The notes under the pieces: generated by a model
The model's database searches: none
What the model was told of the DNA's origin: nothing
What the model saw: the letters and a program-made list of their open reading frames with translations, nothing else
Part shown: one piece after another, positions 1 through 5,283 of the stretch
Numbering within the stretch: position 1 is the stretch's first letter
How the letters are laid out: every line of letters begins with the position of its first letter
Position numbers and translations under genes: made by a program
DNA from: Halieaceae bacterium
GTDB taxonomy: Bacteria > Pseudomonadota > Gammaproteobacteria > Pseudomonadales > Halieaceae
Assembly (NCBI GenBank): GCA_018666055.1
Contig: JABJAS010000276.1
Coordinates: forward strand, 1-5,283
Reading direction: 5' to 3'
DNA length: 5,283 nt

Positions 1-363
1 GTTCGTGCTGACCGCTACGCCGCGAATTTCCTCGATTTCACCGCGGGTTATGGGCTGACGATAGGCAATGAGTGACAGGGTCTCCATTAATGCACGCGAA
101 TATCGCGCGGGGCGCTCTTGCCATAACCGCGCGACCCAATCTGACAAGTTTTGACGGACCTGAAATCGATAGCCCGACGCCACTTGAACCAGCTCATAAC
201 CGCGGTCCTCACAGCGTTCGCCAACGATCTTTATCGCACTCCGCAACTCCTCGATGGACGGCCGCTCCTCTTCTTCGAACAAAATTGCCATGCGTTGCAG
301 AGACAGGGGCTCCCCTGCCGCGAGCAGAGCGCCCTCGAGAATTTGCACCAAACCCGCTTCCAT
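1..363 (-). CDS. scpB: ScpB, segregation and condensation protein B (N-terminal 121 residues, 3' end outside window)
   Basis: ScpB is a dimeric winged-helix protein that binds the kleisin ScpA and, with SMC, forms the bacterial condensin that compacts and segregates chromosomes in the cytoplasm. I translated this frame by hand from the ATG at 363-361; it stays open to the left edge, so the C-terminal part is missing. The segment has the ScpB N-terminal winged helix: an opening helix (LVQILEGALLAAGEPLSLQR, residues 5-24), an acidic EEEE stretch near residues 30-33, and the family signature LSLIAYRQPITRGEIEEIRG at about residues 95-114. The start lies 2 bases beyond the scpA stop, and a GGAG ribosome site (369-372) sits inside the end of scpA with 5-base spacing, which points to translational coupling. 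Identity is secure from the signature plus the scpA neighbour. What follows downstream (often rluB in relatives) cannot be seen. Confidence 0.94.
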   Translation of the reverse strand, partial: MEAGLVQILEGALLAAGEPLSLQRMAILFEEEERPSIEELRSAIKIVGERCEDRGYELVQVASGYRFQVRQNLSDWVARLWQERPARYSRALMETLSLIAYRQPITRGEIEEIRGVAVSTN

Positions 364-365
364 TT

Positions 366-1244
366 TCACTCCGACTTTACCTTGATGTGGATTGGACCGA
401 ATCCCTCTGTTTGGACTAATTCAATCAGGGATTCCTTCATCAATTCCATCAGCGCTAAAAACGTGACGACGACGCCCAGACGTCCCTCCTCAGGTCGAAA
501 CAACGTCACAAAAGGGACGAATGCATCGCCTTTAAGCGTCTCTAAAACCTGCGACATCCGCTCGCGCGTCGACAAGGATTCTCGCTGAATCTGATGGCTT
601 TGGTACATCTCAGCACGACGCAATACCTCGCTCAGCGCCAGCAGTACTTCGCGCATATCGACCTCAGGCAGCGGCCGCTCCGATCGAATGTCGGGCGGAG
701 CGGCAGAGGCCTGCCACAGCTCGCGCTCTAAACGAGGTAAGGCCTCGAGATCTTCCGCTGCCTTTTTAAAGCGCTCATATTCTTGCAGACGACGGACCAG
801 ATTAGCGCGCGGATCTTCCTCATCTTCTTCGTTTTCCGTGGCTCTAGGCAACAGCATCCGTGATTTAATTTCAGCCAGCATCGCCGCCATCAACAGATAT
901 TCGGCTGCCAGCTCGAACTGCATGGCATCCATCAGTTCAACATAACGCATGTATTGCTCGGTGATCTGTGCCACGTCGATATCCAAGATATCGAGATTTT
1001 GTCGACGAATGAGATAGAGCAGTAGATCAAGAGGCCCCTCGAACGCCTCTAAAAACACCTCCAGCGCCTGCGGTGGGATATATAAATCTTTGGGCAGCTC
1101 GGTCACGGCTTGTCCTCGCACCATCGCGAAGGGCATTTCGGCCTGCTCCGGACGGGCAGTGGGCTGTTCGGACACAGCGTCTACCGTCTCGTGGGACCCG
1201 TTTTCCTCAGTGGGCTTGGGCGATTGTTCAGGGGATTTCGTCAC
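366..1244 (-). CDS. scpA: ScpA, kleisin subunit of the SMC-ScpAB complex
   Basis: ScpA bridges the heads of the SMC dimer and recruits ScpB, acting on the nucleoid. The 292-residue product has the kleisin N-terminal signature LEAFEGPLDLLLYLIRRQN at residues 65-83, the helix AAEYLLMAAMLAEIKSRMLLPR at 113-134, an acidic linker (ENEEDEEDP, 138-146), a helical middle, and a C-terminal winged-helix region (about 222-292) ending FGPIHIKVKSE. The start taken is a GTG at 1244-1242, the first start after the in-frame yciO stop 15 bases upstream. It gives a polar, Pro/Glu-rich, probably disordered leader of about 36 residues. A shorter form from ATG at 1136-1134 (residue 37, MPFAMVRGQAVTELP) has a better-placed GGAG and would be 256 residues; I recall Pseudomonas homologues carrying a similar PFAMVxG stretch, so conservation begins there. 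Function is certain; the start is not. Confidence 0.95.
   Translation of the reverse strand: MTKSPEQSPKPTEENGSHETVDAVSEQPTARPEQAEMPFAMVRGQAVTELPKDLYIPPQALEVFLEAFEGPLDLLLYLIRRQNLDILDIDVAQITEQYMRYVELMDAMQFELAAEYLLMAAMLAEIKSRMLLPRATENEEDEEDPRANLVRRLQEYERFKKAAEDLEALPRLERELWQASAAPPDIRSERPLPEVDMREVLLALSEVLRRAEMYQSHQIQRESLSTRERMSQVLETLKGDAFVPFVTLFRPEEGRLGVVVTFLALMELMKESLIELVQTEGFGPIHIKVKSE
369..372 (-). promoter_or_regulatory. Ribosome binding site of scpB
   Basis: The minus strand reads GGAG five bases before the scpB ATG (363-361). It lies in the last scpA codons, straddled by the scpA TGA at 368-366, so ribosomes finishing scpA are well placed to start scpB. It supports the ATG at 363 as the true scpB start. 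Confidence 0.7.
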
Positions 1245-1259
1245 AGGCGGAGTATACCC

Positions 1260-1886
1260 TTAGGCAATCTCAAAGTCGCTGACATCGCCTAATCCCCGTC
1301 TGAGAATGGCGGGCACGGATGTGGTCAAATCGATGACGCTGGTGGGTTCTAATCCACAAAATCCACCATCAATAACCAAATCCACGTCATGCTCAAGTTG
1401 CTGACGAATATCGTAAGGGTCAGATAGGGGTAGATCATCGCCGGGTAGGGCCAAGGTCGCACTCATCAAAGGCTCACCGAGCGCGTGCAATAATGCCTGA
1501 GGAATAGGATGATTCGGCACTCTTAGCCCGATCGTCTTTCGCTTGGGTTGCACCAATCTTTTGGGGACATCGCGTGTGGCCTCGAGAATAAAAGTGAATG
1601 GCCCCGGTGTTGCATGGCGCAGTAATCGATAAACAGCATTATCAACGCGAGCGTACGTGCCTAATTCTGAGAGATCCCGACACACCAACGTAAAGTTATG
1701 ATCATCTTGCAAGGCACGGATTCGGCGGATCCGTTCAACCGCTCGCTTATTGCCCAACTGGCAGCCCAGTGCGTAAGCCGAGTCGGTGGGGTAAACCAGA
1801 ACCCCTCCTCCCTGAATGATCGCCACCGCCTGATTGATAAGACGCACCTGCGGTGTCTCGGGATGTACCGCGAAAAACTGGCTCAT
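1260..1886 (-). CDS. yciO: YciO, Sua5/YrdC/YciO-family protein (threonylcarbamoyl-AMP synthase paralogue)
   Basis: YciO is a cytoplasmic paralogue of TsaC/Sua5, the enzyme that makes threonylcarbamoyl-AMP for tRNA t6A; the physiological role of YciO itself is unsettled. The 208-residue length matches E. coli YciO (about 206), and the opening MSQFF and LINQAV segments match what I recall of that protein. Visible motifs are VYPTDSAYALGC (31-42), the basic substrate-binding segment KRKTIGLRVP (115-124), SATLALPG (142-149) and PTSVIDLT (181-188). In TsaC the third segment carries an S-x-N motif; here Asn is replaced by Ala, as E. coli YciO also lacks it, so this is the YciO rather than the TsaC branch. 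The ATG at 1886-1884 is chosen because it matches the homologue N-terminus and has GAGG seven bases upstream. It sits 15 bases before scpA and 124 bases after trpH. Confidence 0.92.
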   Translation of the reverse strand: MSQFFAVHPETPQVRLINQAVAIIQGGGVLVYPTDSAYALGCQLGNKRAVERIRRIRALQDDHNFTLVCRDLSELGTYARVDNAVYRLLRHATPGPFTFILEATRDVPKRLVQPKRKTIGLRVPNHPIPQALLHALGEPLMSATLALPGDDLPLSDPYDIRQQLEHDVDLVIDGGFCGLEPTSVIDLTTSVPAILRRGLGDVSDFEIA

Positions 1887-2010
1887 GTCATTGCCTCGTG
1901 CGCATGGGGGATGACTGCCAGCACAGCGCTTGTCTTCCACCGCTCGCTCCAGATACCACTATCAACAGCGTGCCCTGTGGAGAGCAGATTGCCAGAGGCA
2001 TTAGCGCTAT
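1887..2010 (-). other. trpH-yciO intergenic gap
   Basis: This 124-base gap is long compared with the other junctions of the minus-strand cluster, so yciO-scpA-scpB may have its own promoter. I see a TTGATA hexamer on the minus strand but no good -10 partner at 16-18 bases, no T-tailed terminator hairpin and no convincing small ORF. An 8-base palindrome, TAGCGCTA, lies next to the trpH stop. No function can be assigned. Confidence 0.4.
1894..1897 (-). promoter_or_regulatory. Ribosome binding site deciding the yciO start
   Basis: GAGG on the minus strand lies seven bases before the ATG at 1886. The frame is open upstream to another ATG at 1940, but the 18 extra residues (MEDKRCAGSHPP...) look unlike any YciO N-terminus, so this site favours the shorter protein. 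Confidence 0.6.
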
Positions 2011-2829
2011 CTATAGTGTTTCCCAAACTCCCACACCCTCCGGCATCTCTGCGATGCTCACGCCTAAACCCGCGCCATAAGGCGTGTCACGATGAAAATC
2101 TGAACCAACCGAAACGCGCACATTGCGGTCAGAAGCCAACCGCCATAACTGCTCACTCTCACCCGCCTTAGGCCGCCCATTAATGATCTCAATGGCTCCC
2201 CCTCCTGCTTCACAAAAAGCATCGGCCAGCGCGCGGAGCCGCGTCGCTGTCATGCGGTAATGTAGTGGGTGCGCCAGCACTGCCACTCCCCCAGACCGGG
2301 TGATCACCTCAACAGTGTCCTGAAGACTCGGCCACAAAATAGAAATATCTCCCGGCTTTCCGCTACCGAGAAATCGTTTGAATGCTTCCTGCTCACTGGC
2401 CACGTGCCCTGCTGACATCATCCAACGCGCGAAGTGCGGACGCCCAATTTGCGCTCCTGCTGCAACCGTCAACGCGCCCTCGAGCGCCCCGTGTATACCC
2501 GCCCGTTCAAGACGGTGTGCGATACGCTCGGCACGGTCCTTCCGCGCGGCATCCAACACCACCAGGTGCGCCTTCATATCGGTTGCCTGCACCTCAAAAC
2601 CTAACCCCACAACATGAATGCCAACTCGACCCCACTGGCACGATAGCTCCACACCACTGATCAGATCTAAGCCGGGCGGACTTTTCTGACAAACGCTAAG
2701 GTAACCTTGTACCGTGTCGTGATCCGTCAACGCGAGACGGCTGACACCCTCAGCCGCTGCTCGCTCAATCAGATCTGAGGCAGAAAGCGCACCATCGGAA
2801 GCGGCACTATGTGTGTGGAAGTCTATCAA
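2011..2829 (-). CDS. trpH: TrpH/YciV-type PHP-domain phosphoesterase (RNase AM, RNA 5'-3' exoribonuclease)
   Basis: E. coli YciV/TrpH, renamed RNase AM (rnm), is a cytoplasmic metal-dependent 5'-3' exonuclease that trims 5' ends of rRNA precursors and degrades short oligonucleotides and 3',5'-bisphosphonucleotides. The 272-residue protein is a single PHP domain with all expected metal-ligand motifs: FHTHS (H5, H7) with D12, TDHD (36-38), GVELS (E61), IHVVG (H72), RPHFA (H132), LAHP (H187) and GSDFH (D244, H246). It also shares the family segment GALEGA (114-119). The start is a TTG at 2829-2827. The frame is open farther upstream to a TAG but contains no ATG or GTG, and the TTG puts the first His at residue 5. 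The ribosome site (GAGA) is weak. E. coli YciV is about 20 residues longer, mostly at its C-terminus. It is first in the minus-strand cluster, diverging from yciB. Confidence 0.92.
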   Translation of the reverse strand: MIDFHTHSAASDGALSASDLIERAAAEGVSRLALTDHDTVQGYLSVCQKSPPGLDLISGVELSCQWGRVGIHVVGLGFEVQATDMKAHLVVLDAARKDRAERIAHRLERAGIHGALEGALTVAAGAQIGRPHFARWMMSAGHVASEQEAFKRFLGSGKPGDISILWPSLQDTVEVITRSGGVAVLAHPLHYRMTATRLRALADAFCEAGGGAIEIINGRPKAGESEQLWRLASDRNVRVSVGSDFHRDTPYGAGLGVSIAEMPEGVGVWETL

Positions 2830-2853
2830 GGCAATCTCTACACTGCGCTCAAA

Positions 2854-2874
2854 CAGGGTGGCAAACCGCCCCTG
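2854..2874 (-). other. GC-rich hairpin in the trpH leader
   Basis: GGGTGG (2856-2861) pairs with CCGCCC (2866-2871) around a four-base loop, including one G-T pair. C2854-A2855 can extend the stem with T2873-G2874 across one bulged base. There is no T-run on either side, so it does not look like an intrinsic terminator. If transcribed with trpH it would end about 24 bases before the TTG start and could affect translation or RNA stability; that role is inference. Confidence 0.4.
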
Positions 2875-2900
2875 AGCTGAGAAGGAGAGCGGGATTGTCT

Positions 2901-2909
2901 AACATAGCA
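2901..2909 (-). promoter_or_regulatory. Candidate extended -10 element for trpH
   Basis: The minus strand reads TGC followed by TATGTT, matching the TGn plus four of six bases of the TATAAT consensus. No -35 hexamer is evident 17 bases upstream, which extended -10 promoters tolerate. The element overlaps the plus-strand TAACAT. This is a motif match only. Confidence 0.25.
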
Positions 2910-2950
2910 ACGGCGAAGGCGAGCGCTAGCACGCTGAATCAGACGACTTC

Positions 2951-3556
2951 ATGAAACAAATCCTAGAATTTTTGCCCATAGTGCTATTTTTTGGCGCCTA
3001 TCAGATGTCTGGCGAGACGCTGACCGTGGGCGCTTGGTCGCATACCTTCGACGGCATTTTCAGCGCCACTGCGGTCTTGATGATCGCCACCATCGGGGTC
3101 TGGCTCGTCATGCTCGCCATCACACAACGCAACGATAAGCGACTCATGTGGATGATGGTGGCGGTGGTCGTTTTTGGAACGGCAACGTTAGTGCTGCGAG
3201 ATCAACGATTCATTCAATGGAAACCAACAGTCTTTAATTGGGTGTTGGCCGCGCTGTTTTTCGGCTCTCAGTTTGTCGGTGAGAAAACCTTACTGGAGCG
3301 ACTGCTCGGCCAACAGCTGGTCCTCAGTGAGGTCATTTGGAAGCGCCTCAATGCGCTGTGGGTGACGAACTTCATAGCGGTTGGCGCGCTCAATATTTAC
3401 GTCGCCTACCAATATGAAGAGGCTTTTTGGGTATCCTACAAGCTGTATTCCAGCATTGGCTTCACGGTGCTACTGATGTTGCTCACGATAATGATCGTGG
3501 CACCTCATCTAAAAGCCGAAGACCAGGATACTGATCCAACACGAGATTCATCATGA
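2951..3556 (+). CDS. yciB: YciB/IspZ, inner-membrane septation and envelope protein
   Basis: YciB (septation protein A, IspZ) is a multi-pass inner-membrane protein linked to cell division, elongation and envelope integrity; in E. coli it has been reported to interact with cell-envelope synthesis and divisome proteins. The 201-residue protein begins like the family (MKQILEFLPIVLFF) and has hydrophobic segments at about 4-18, 38-58, 66-82, 94-108, 134-154 and 165-184. Family motifs are FIQWKPTVFNWVLA (87-100) and VIWKRLNALWVTNF (128-141). E. coli YciB is 179 residues; the excess here is about 15 residues between the first two membrane segments plus a longer polar C-terminal tail. The ATG at 2951 is chosen from homology; a TAG lies in frame a little upstream and no clear ribosome site precedes it. 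Its stop overlaps the next gene's ATG by four bases. Confidence 0.95.
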   Translation: MKQILEFLPIVLFFGAYQMSGETLTVGAWSHTFDGIFSATAVLMIATIGVWLVMLAITQRNDKRLMWMMVAVVVFGTATLVLRDQRFIQWKPTVFNWVLAALFFGSQFVGEKTLLERLLGQQLVLSEVIWKRLNALWVTNFIAVGALNIYVAYQYEEAFWVSYKLYSSIGFTVLLMLLTIMIVAPHLKAEDQDTDPTRDSS

Positions 3557-4248
3557 CATTATTCACTATCGCTAGACGCGCGGCGCTGATGCTGCCATTC
3601 CTATCGTGCTGTTGGTCAACCACCCTCGTAGCTCAGGAAACGCGATACATAAGCGATATGGTGCTGGTGCCAGTTCGCAGCGGACCGGGATCTGACTACC
3701 GCATCATCAACCGAGGTCTTCCCTCCGGTACGGTCCTGATCGTGTATGGAGAGAACGATGATGGTGAGTGGATCGATGTAGAAAGTCCGGGGGGCACTAG
3801 GGGTTGGATACGCGCTCAGTATCTGCAGACAGATCCCCCTGCCGCGCTACTCATCAATGACCTCAGAGTGAAGCTGGAACAACTCCGAAGCGAACGAAAT
3901 CGATTAGTTAGCCAACTTGACGAAAGTTCATCTGAAGCACAAGAAGCTGGTGGCATGGTGGAACAGCTGGAGAGCGCACTCGAAACCACTCGCGCTGAGC
4001 TCACTGAAATCAAACGCGTCTCAGCGGCAGCGATCGAACTGGATCTGATGAACCAGCAACTGGTCGCTGAGCTAGAGTCGGAAAGATCCGAAGCGGATCT
4101 GCTGCGCTTGGAAAATGTGCGATTACGAGAGCGTATTAGCAACAATCAAATACTGGACGGTGCTTTAGCCGTTCTACTCGGAGTCATTTTGGCTGTGATT
4201 ACACCGCGACTGTGGCCTAGAAAAAGACGACAAGACGGCTGGTCTTAA
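3553..4248 (+). CDS. YgiM-type SH3-domain, coiled-coil, membrane-anchored protein (TIGR04211-like)
   Basis: The 231-residue protein has the layout of the E. coli YgiM family, whose molecular role is not established. An N-terminal signal sequence has basic RR (8-9), a hydrophobic core and a likely cleavage site near LVA-QE (after residue 27). A bacterial SH3 domain covers about 28-93, with ETRYISD, the hallmark VRSGPGSDYR (41-50) and GWIRAQYL. A long Glu/Leu/Arg-rich coiled coil covers about 98-197. A single membrane helix (about 199-217) is followed by a short basic cytoplasmic tail (RKRRQDGWS). The inferred topology is a periplasmic SH3 domain held out from the inner membrane by the coiled coil. 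Bacterial SH3 domains often bind cell-wall peptides, which would suit its position after yciB, but that is inference. The ATG overlaps the yciB TGA (ATGA). Another ATG at codon 13 would shorten the signal sequence; the longer start keeps its basic residues. Confidence 0.87.
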   Translation: MTLFTIARRAALMLPFLSCCWSTTLVAQETRYISDMVLVPVRSGPGSDYRIINRGLPSGTVLIVYGENDDGEWIDVESPGGTRGWIRAQYLQTDPPAALLINDLRVKLEQLRSERNRLVSQLDESSSEAQEAGGMVEQLESALETTRAELTEIKRVSAAAIELDLMNQQLVAELESERSEADLLRLENVRLRERISNNQILDGALAVLLGVILAVITPRLWPRKRRQDGWS

Positions 4249-4250
4249 TC

Positions 4251-4256
4251 AAGGAG
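4251..4256 (+). promoter_or_regulatory. Strong ribosome binding site of the cyclophilin gene
   Basis: AAGGAG six bases before the ATG at 4263 and just after the preceding TAA (4246-4248) is the best Shine-Dalgarno match in the window. It suggests this gene is translated more strongly, and more independently, than its overlapping neighbours. Confidence 0.8.
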
Positions 4257-4262
4257 AACGAC

Positions 4263-4886
4263 ATGAATTCATATCCCGCTTGCTTGCGCCCACTGAGCGC
4301 CCTGCTCGTCGCCTTATGGCTGAGTATCGGGGCGTTAAATGTGTTCGCCGAGACGTCGCCGGACGCGAACCCCAAAGTGCTCGTGAAAACCACTGACGGT
4401 GACATTACGGTTGAGCTGTTCGCAGATAAATCCCCCATTACCGTCGAGAATTTCCTGCGCTATGTCGATGATGGCTACTATGACGGCACCGTGTTTCATC
4501 GAGTCATCAGCAACTTCATGATCCAAGGCGGCGGCTTCACCTCTGCGCTGGAAGAAAAGCCGACTCGCGCCCCCATTGTCAATGAATCTCGCAATAAGCT
4601 GCATAACACTCGCGGCACGCTCGCCATGGCGCGCACTAACGATCCCAATTCTGCGACGGCTCAGTTCTTCATCAATCAACGTAGCAACTTACGACTCGAT
4701 TGGACGCCCAGCAGTGAGGGCTATACCGTCTTTGGTGAGGTGGTCGACGGCATGCAGGTGGTCGATATCATCTCGCTATCCGACACGGGCCCCGCGCCCG
4801 CCAAAACAGCTGCTGGCGCCACCACTTTTCAAGACGTCCCTGTCAAACCCGTTTCGATTTTATCCATTAGCCGCATCACGCCATGA
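4263..4886 (+). CDS. ppiA: Cyclophilin-type peptidyl-prolyl cis-trans isomerase, periplasmic (PpiA-like)
   Basis: Cyclophilins catalyse cis-trans isomerisation of peptide bonds before proline; an exported one assists folding in the periplasm. The 207-residue protein starts with a signal peptide (hydrophobic core about 11-24, cleavage likely after NVFA, residue 29), followed by one cyclophilin domain from about residue 38 to the end. Catalytic-site residues visible by alignment to human CypA and E. coli PpiA are R80 (in FHRVI), F85, M86 and Q88 (in FMIQGGGF), and F136 (in AQFFIN, 133-138). [12 protein letters not shown] (153-164) and VPVKPVSI (192-199) close the fold. The position of CypA Trp121 (Phe in E. 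coli cyclophilins) is Arg144. The start is fixed by an ideal AAGGAG and the complete signal peptide. Its TGA overlaps the pdxJ ATG. The symbol reflects the periplasmic type; orthology to E. coli ppiA is not proven. Confidence 0.93.
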   Translation: MNSYPACLRPLSALLVALWLSIGALNVFAETSPDANPKVLVKTTDGDITVELFADKSPITVENFLRYVDDGYYDGTVFHRVISNFMIQGGGFTSALEEKPTRAPIVNESRNKLHNTRGTLAMARTNDPNSATAQFFINQRSNLRLDWTPSSEGYTVFGEVVDGMQVVDIISLSDTGPAPAKTAAGATTFQDVPVKPVSILSISRITP

Positions 4887-5283
4887 CACAGCTCAGTATC
4901 AATCTCAATAAAATAGCGCTGATTCGCAATGCTCGTGATACGGAGCATCCTGATCCCTGCGAGTTCGCGGCGAGCGTGATTCAAGCGGGAGCGCACGGCA
5001 TTACCGTGCACCCAAGACCAGATCAACGACATATCAGAGCGGAGGATTGTGTTCGACTGGCCACTATAGGCGGCACCGAACTCAATATTGAAGGCAATCC
5101 CTTTGCGGCAACACAGCGCGCTCCGCGCGCGGGCATTGGGGATTATCCTGGGTTCTTGGCATTGATCGAGAGAATCCGGCCTGAGCAGGTGACGCTGGTG
5201 CCGGATGGCGATGATCAACTGACCTCTGATCACGGCTTTGATATCACTCGTGATGGCGATCGTTTACTCCCTGTTGTTGAGCA
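4883..5283 (+). CDS. pdxJ: PdxJ, pyridoxine 5'-phosphate synthase, HPRP-type variant (N-terminal 133 residues, 3' end outside window)
   Basis: PdxJ condenses 1-deoxy-D-xylulose 5-phosphate with 3-amino-2-oxopropyl phosphate to pyridoxine 5'-phosphate, the last ring-forming step of the DXP-dependent vitamin B6 pathway, in the cytoplasm. I translated this frame by hand from ATG 4883; it stays open to the right edge, about half of a normal PdxJ (about 240 residues). Visible segments are [14 protein letters not shown] (5-18), [14 protein letters not shown] (39-52; H43, R45 and H50 correspond to conserved active-site residues), ELNIEGNP (66-73; E70 the likely catalytic Glu) and QVTLVPD (102-108) followed by LTSDHGFD. 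The E. coli consensus has NIDHIATLRNARG and HLREDRRHI at the first two sites. The form here resembles the version I associate with Bacteroidetes and some proteobacteria. The ATG overlaps the cyclophilin TGA, and there is no clear ribosome site, so translation is probably coupled. Confidence 0.88.
   Translation, partial: MTQLSINLNKIALIRNARDTEHPDPCEFAASVIQAGAHGITVHPRPDQRHIRAEDCVRLATIGGTELNIEGNPFAATQRAPRAGIGDYPGFLALIERIRPEQVTLVPDGDDQLTSDHGFDITRDGDRLLPVVE

Larger units (their letters stand above)
2830..2950. promoter_or_regulatory. Divergent intergenic region between trpH and yciB
   Basis: This is the only gap between divergent genes in the window, so promoters for both clusters are expected here. 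For trpH, the minus strand has TGCTATGTT (2909-2901), an extended -10-like element, with no recognisable -35; transcription would start roughly 65 bases before the TTG. For yciB I find no good -35/-10 pair; TAACAT (2900-2905) is the closest -10-like hexamer on the plus strand. The ATG at 2951 has no clear Shine-Dalgarno sequence, while an AAGGAG at 2882-2887 has no start codon at usable spacing. Confidence 0.45.

Noticed and set aside
151..588. Plus-strand ORF of 145 codons across the scpA-scpB junction
   Set aside because: It is antisense to two well-recognised genes, has no family-like motif, and looks like a by-product of codon use on the other strand.
1260..1886. yciO as the essential t6A enzyme TsaC
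   Set aside because: The S-x-N motif typical of TsaC is replaced (SATLALPG), and the sequence and length match YciO; the true tsaC is expected elsewhere.
1887..1940. Upstream extension of yciO to an ATG at 1940
   Set aside because: The 18 added residues do not resemble YciO, whereas the internal ATG gives the family's MSQFF start, the right length and a well-spaced GAGG.
3595..3612. Possible lipobox (PFLSCC) in the SH3-domain protein
   Set aside because: Residues before the Cys pair do not fit the [LVI][ASTVI][GAS]C consensus well, and a standard signal-peptidase site follows at LVA-QE, matching YgiM architecture.
3816..4145. Ser-rich minus-strand ORF of 109 codons
   Set aside because: The Ser-rich composition is the expected mirror of the Glu/Leu/Arg-rich coiled coil encoded on the plus strand.
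4829..5233. Minus-strand ORF of 134 codons
   Set aside because: It lies opposite the end of the cyclophilin gene and pdxJ, both with clear family motifs; its product shows no recognisable domain.
1..5283. Mobile elements, CRISPR arrays, tRNA/rRNA, riboswitches, intrinsic terminators
   Set aside because: No direct-repeat arrays, terminal inverted repeats, transposase or integrase motifs, tRNA-like folds or hairpin-plus-T-run terminators were visible. Both clusters run off the window edges, so their terminators would lie outside.

Overview
The window reads as an ordinary chromosomal housekeeping segment from a gammaproteobacterium. Gene content and protein sequences resemble the trpH-yciO-scpA-scpB / yciB neighbourhood known from Pseudomonas-like and marine gammaproteobacteria. 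GC content looks mid-50s by eye, which I did not compute. Assignment below class level (for example a marine Cellvibrionales/Halieaceae-type organism) is only inference. There is no mobile element, CRISPR array, rRNA or tRNA, and no stretch over 300 bases lacks a gene.

Two gene clusters diverge from a 121-bp intergenic region at 2830-2950. The left cluster runs on the minus strand: trpH/rnm (2829-2011, PHP-family RNA 5'-exonuclease), yciO (1886-1260, Sua5/YrdC paralogue), scpA (1244-366) and the first 121 codons of scpB (363-1, cut by the window edge). ScpA and ScpB are the kleisin and winged-helix partners of SMC in chromosome segregation. trpH and yciO are separated by 124 bp, but yciO-scpA (15 bp) and scpA-scpB (2 bp) are tightly packed and probably cotranscribed.

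The right cluster runs on the plus strand: yciB/ispZ (2951-3556, inner-membrane septation/envelope protein), an SH3-coiled-coil-transmembrane protein of the YgiM type (3553-4248), an exported cyclophilin-type peptidyl-prolyl isomerase (4263-4886), and the first 133 codons of pdxJ (4883-5283, cut by the window edge). Two of the three junctions are 4-base ATGA overlaps and the third is a 14-base gap with a strong Shine-Dalgarno sequence, so this looks like one operon. Three of its products act at the inner membrane or in the periplasm; the fourth makes vitamin B6.

I found no convincing undescribed system. The points worth a second look are modest: a divergent HPRP-type PdxJ, a cyclophilin with Arg at the usual Trp/Phe drug-binding position, the placement of a YgiM-like protein directly after YciB, yciO and scpA in the same frame with a single stop between them, and a GC-rich hairpin in the trpH leader.
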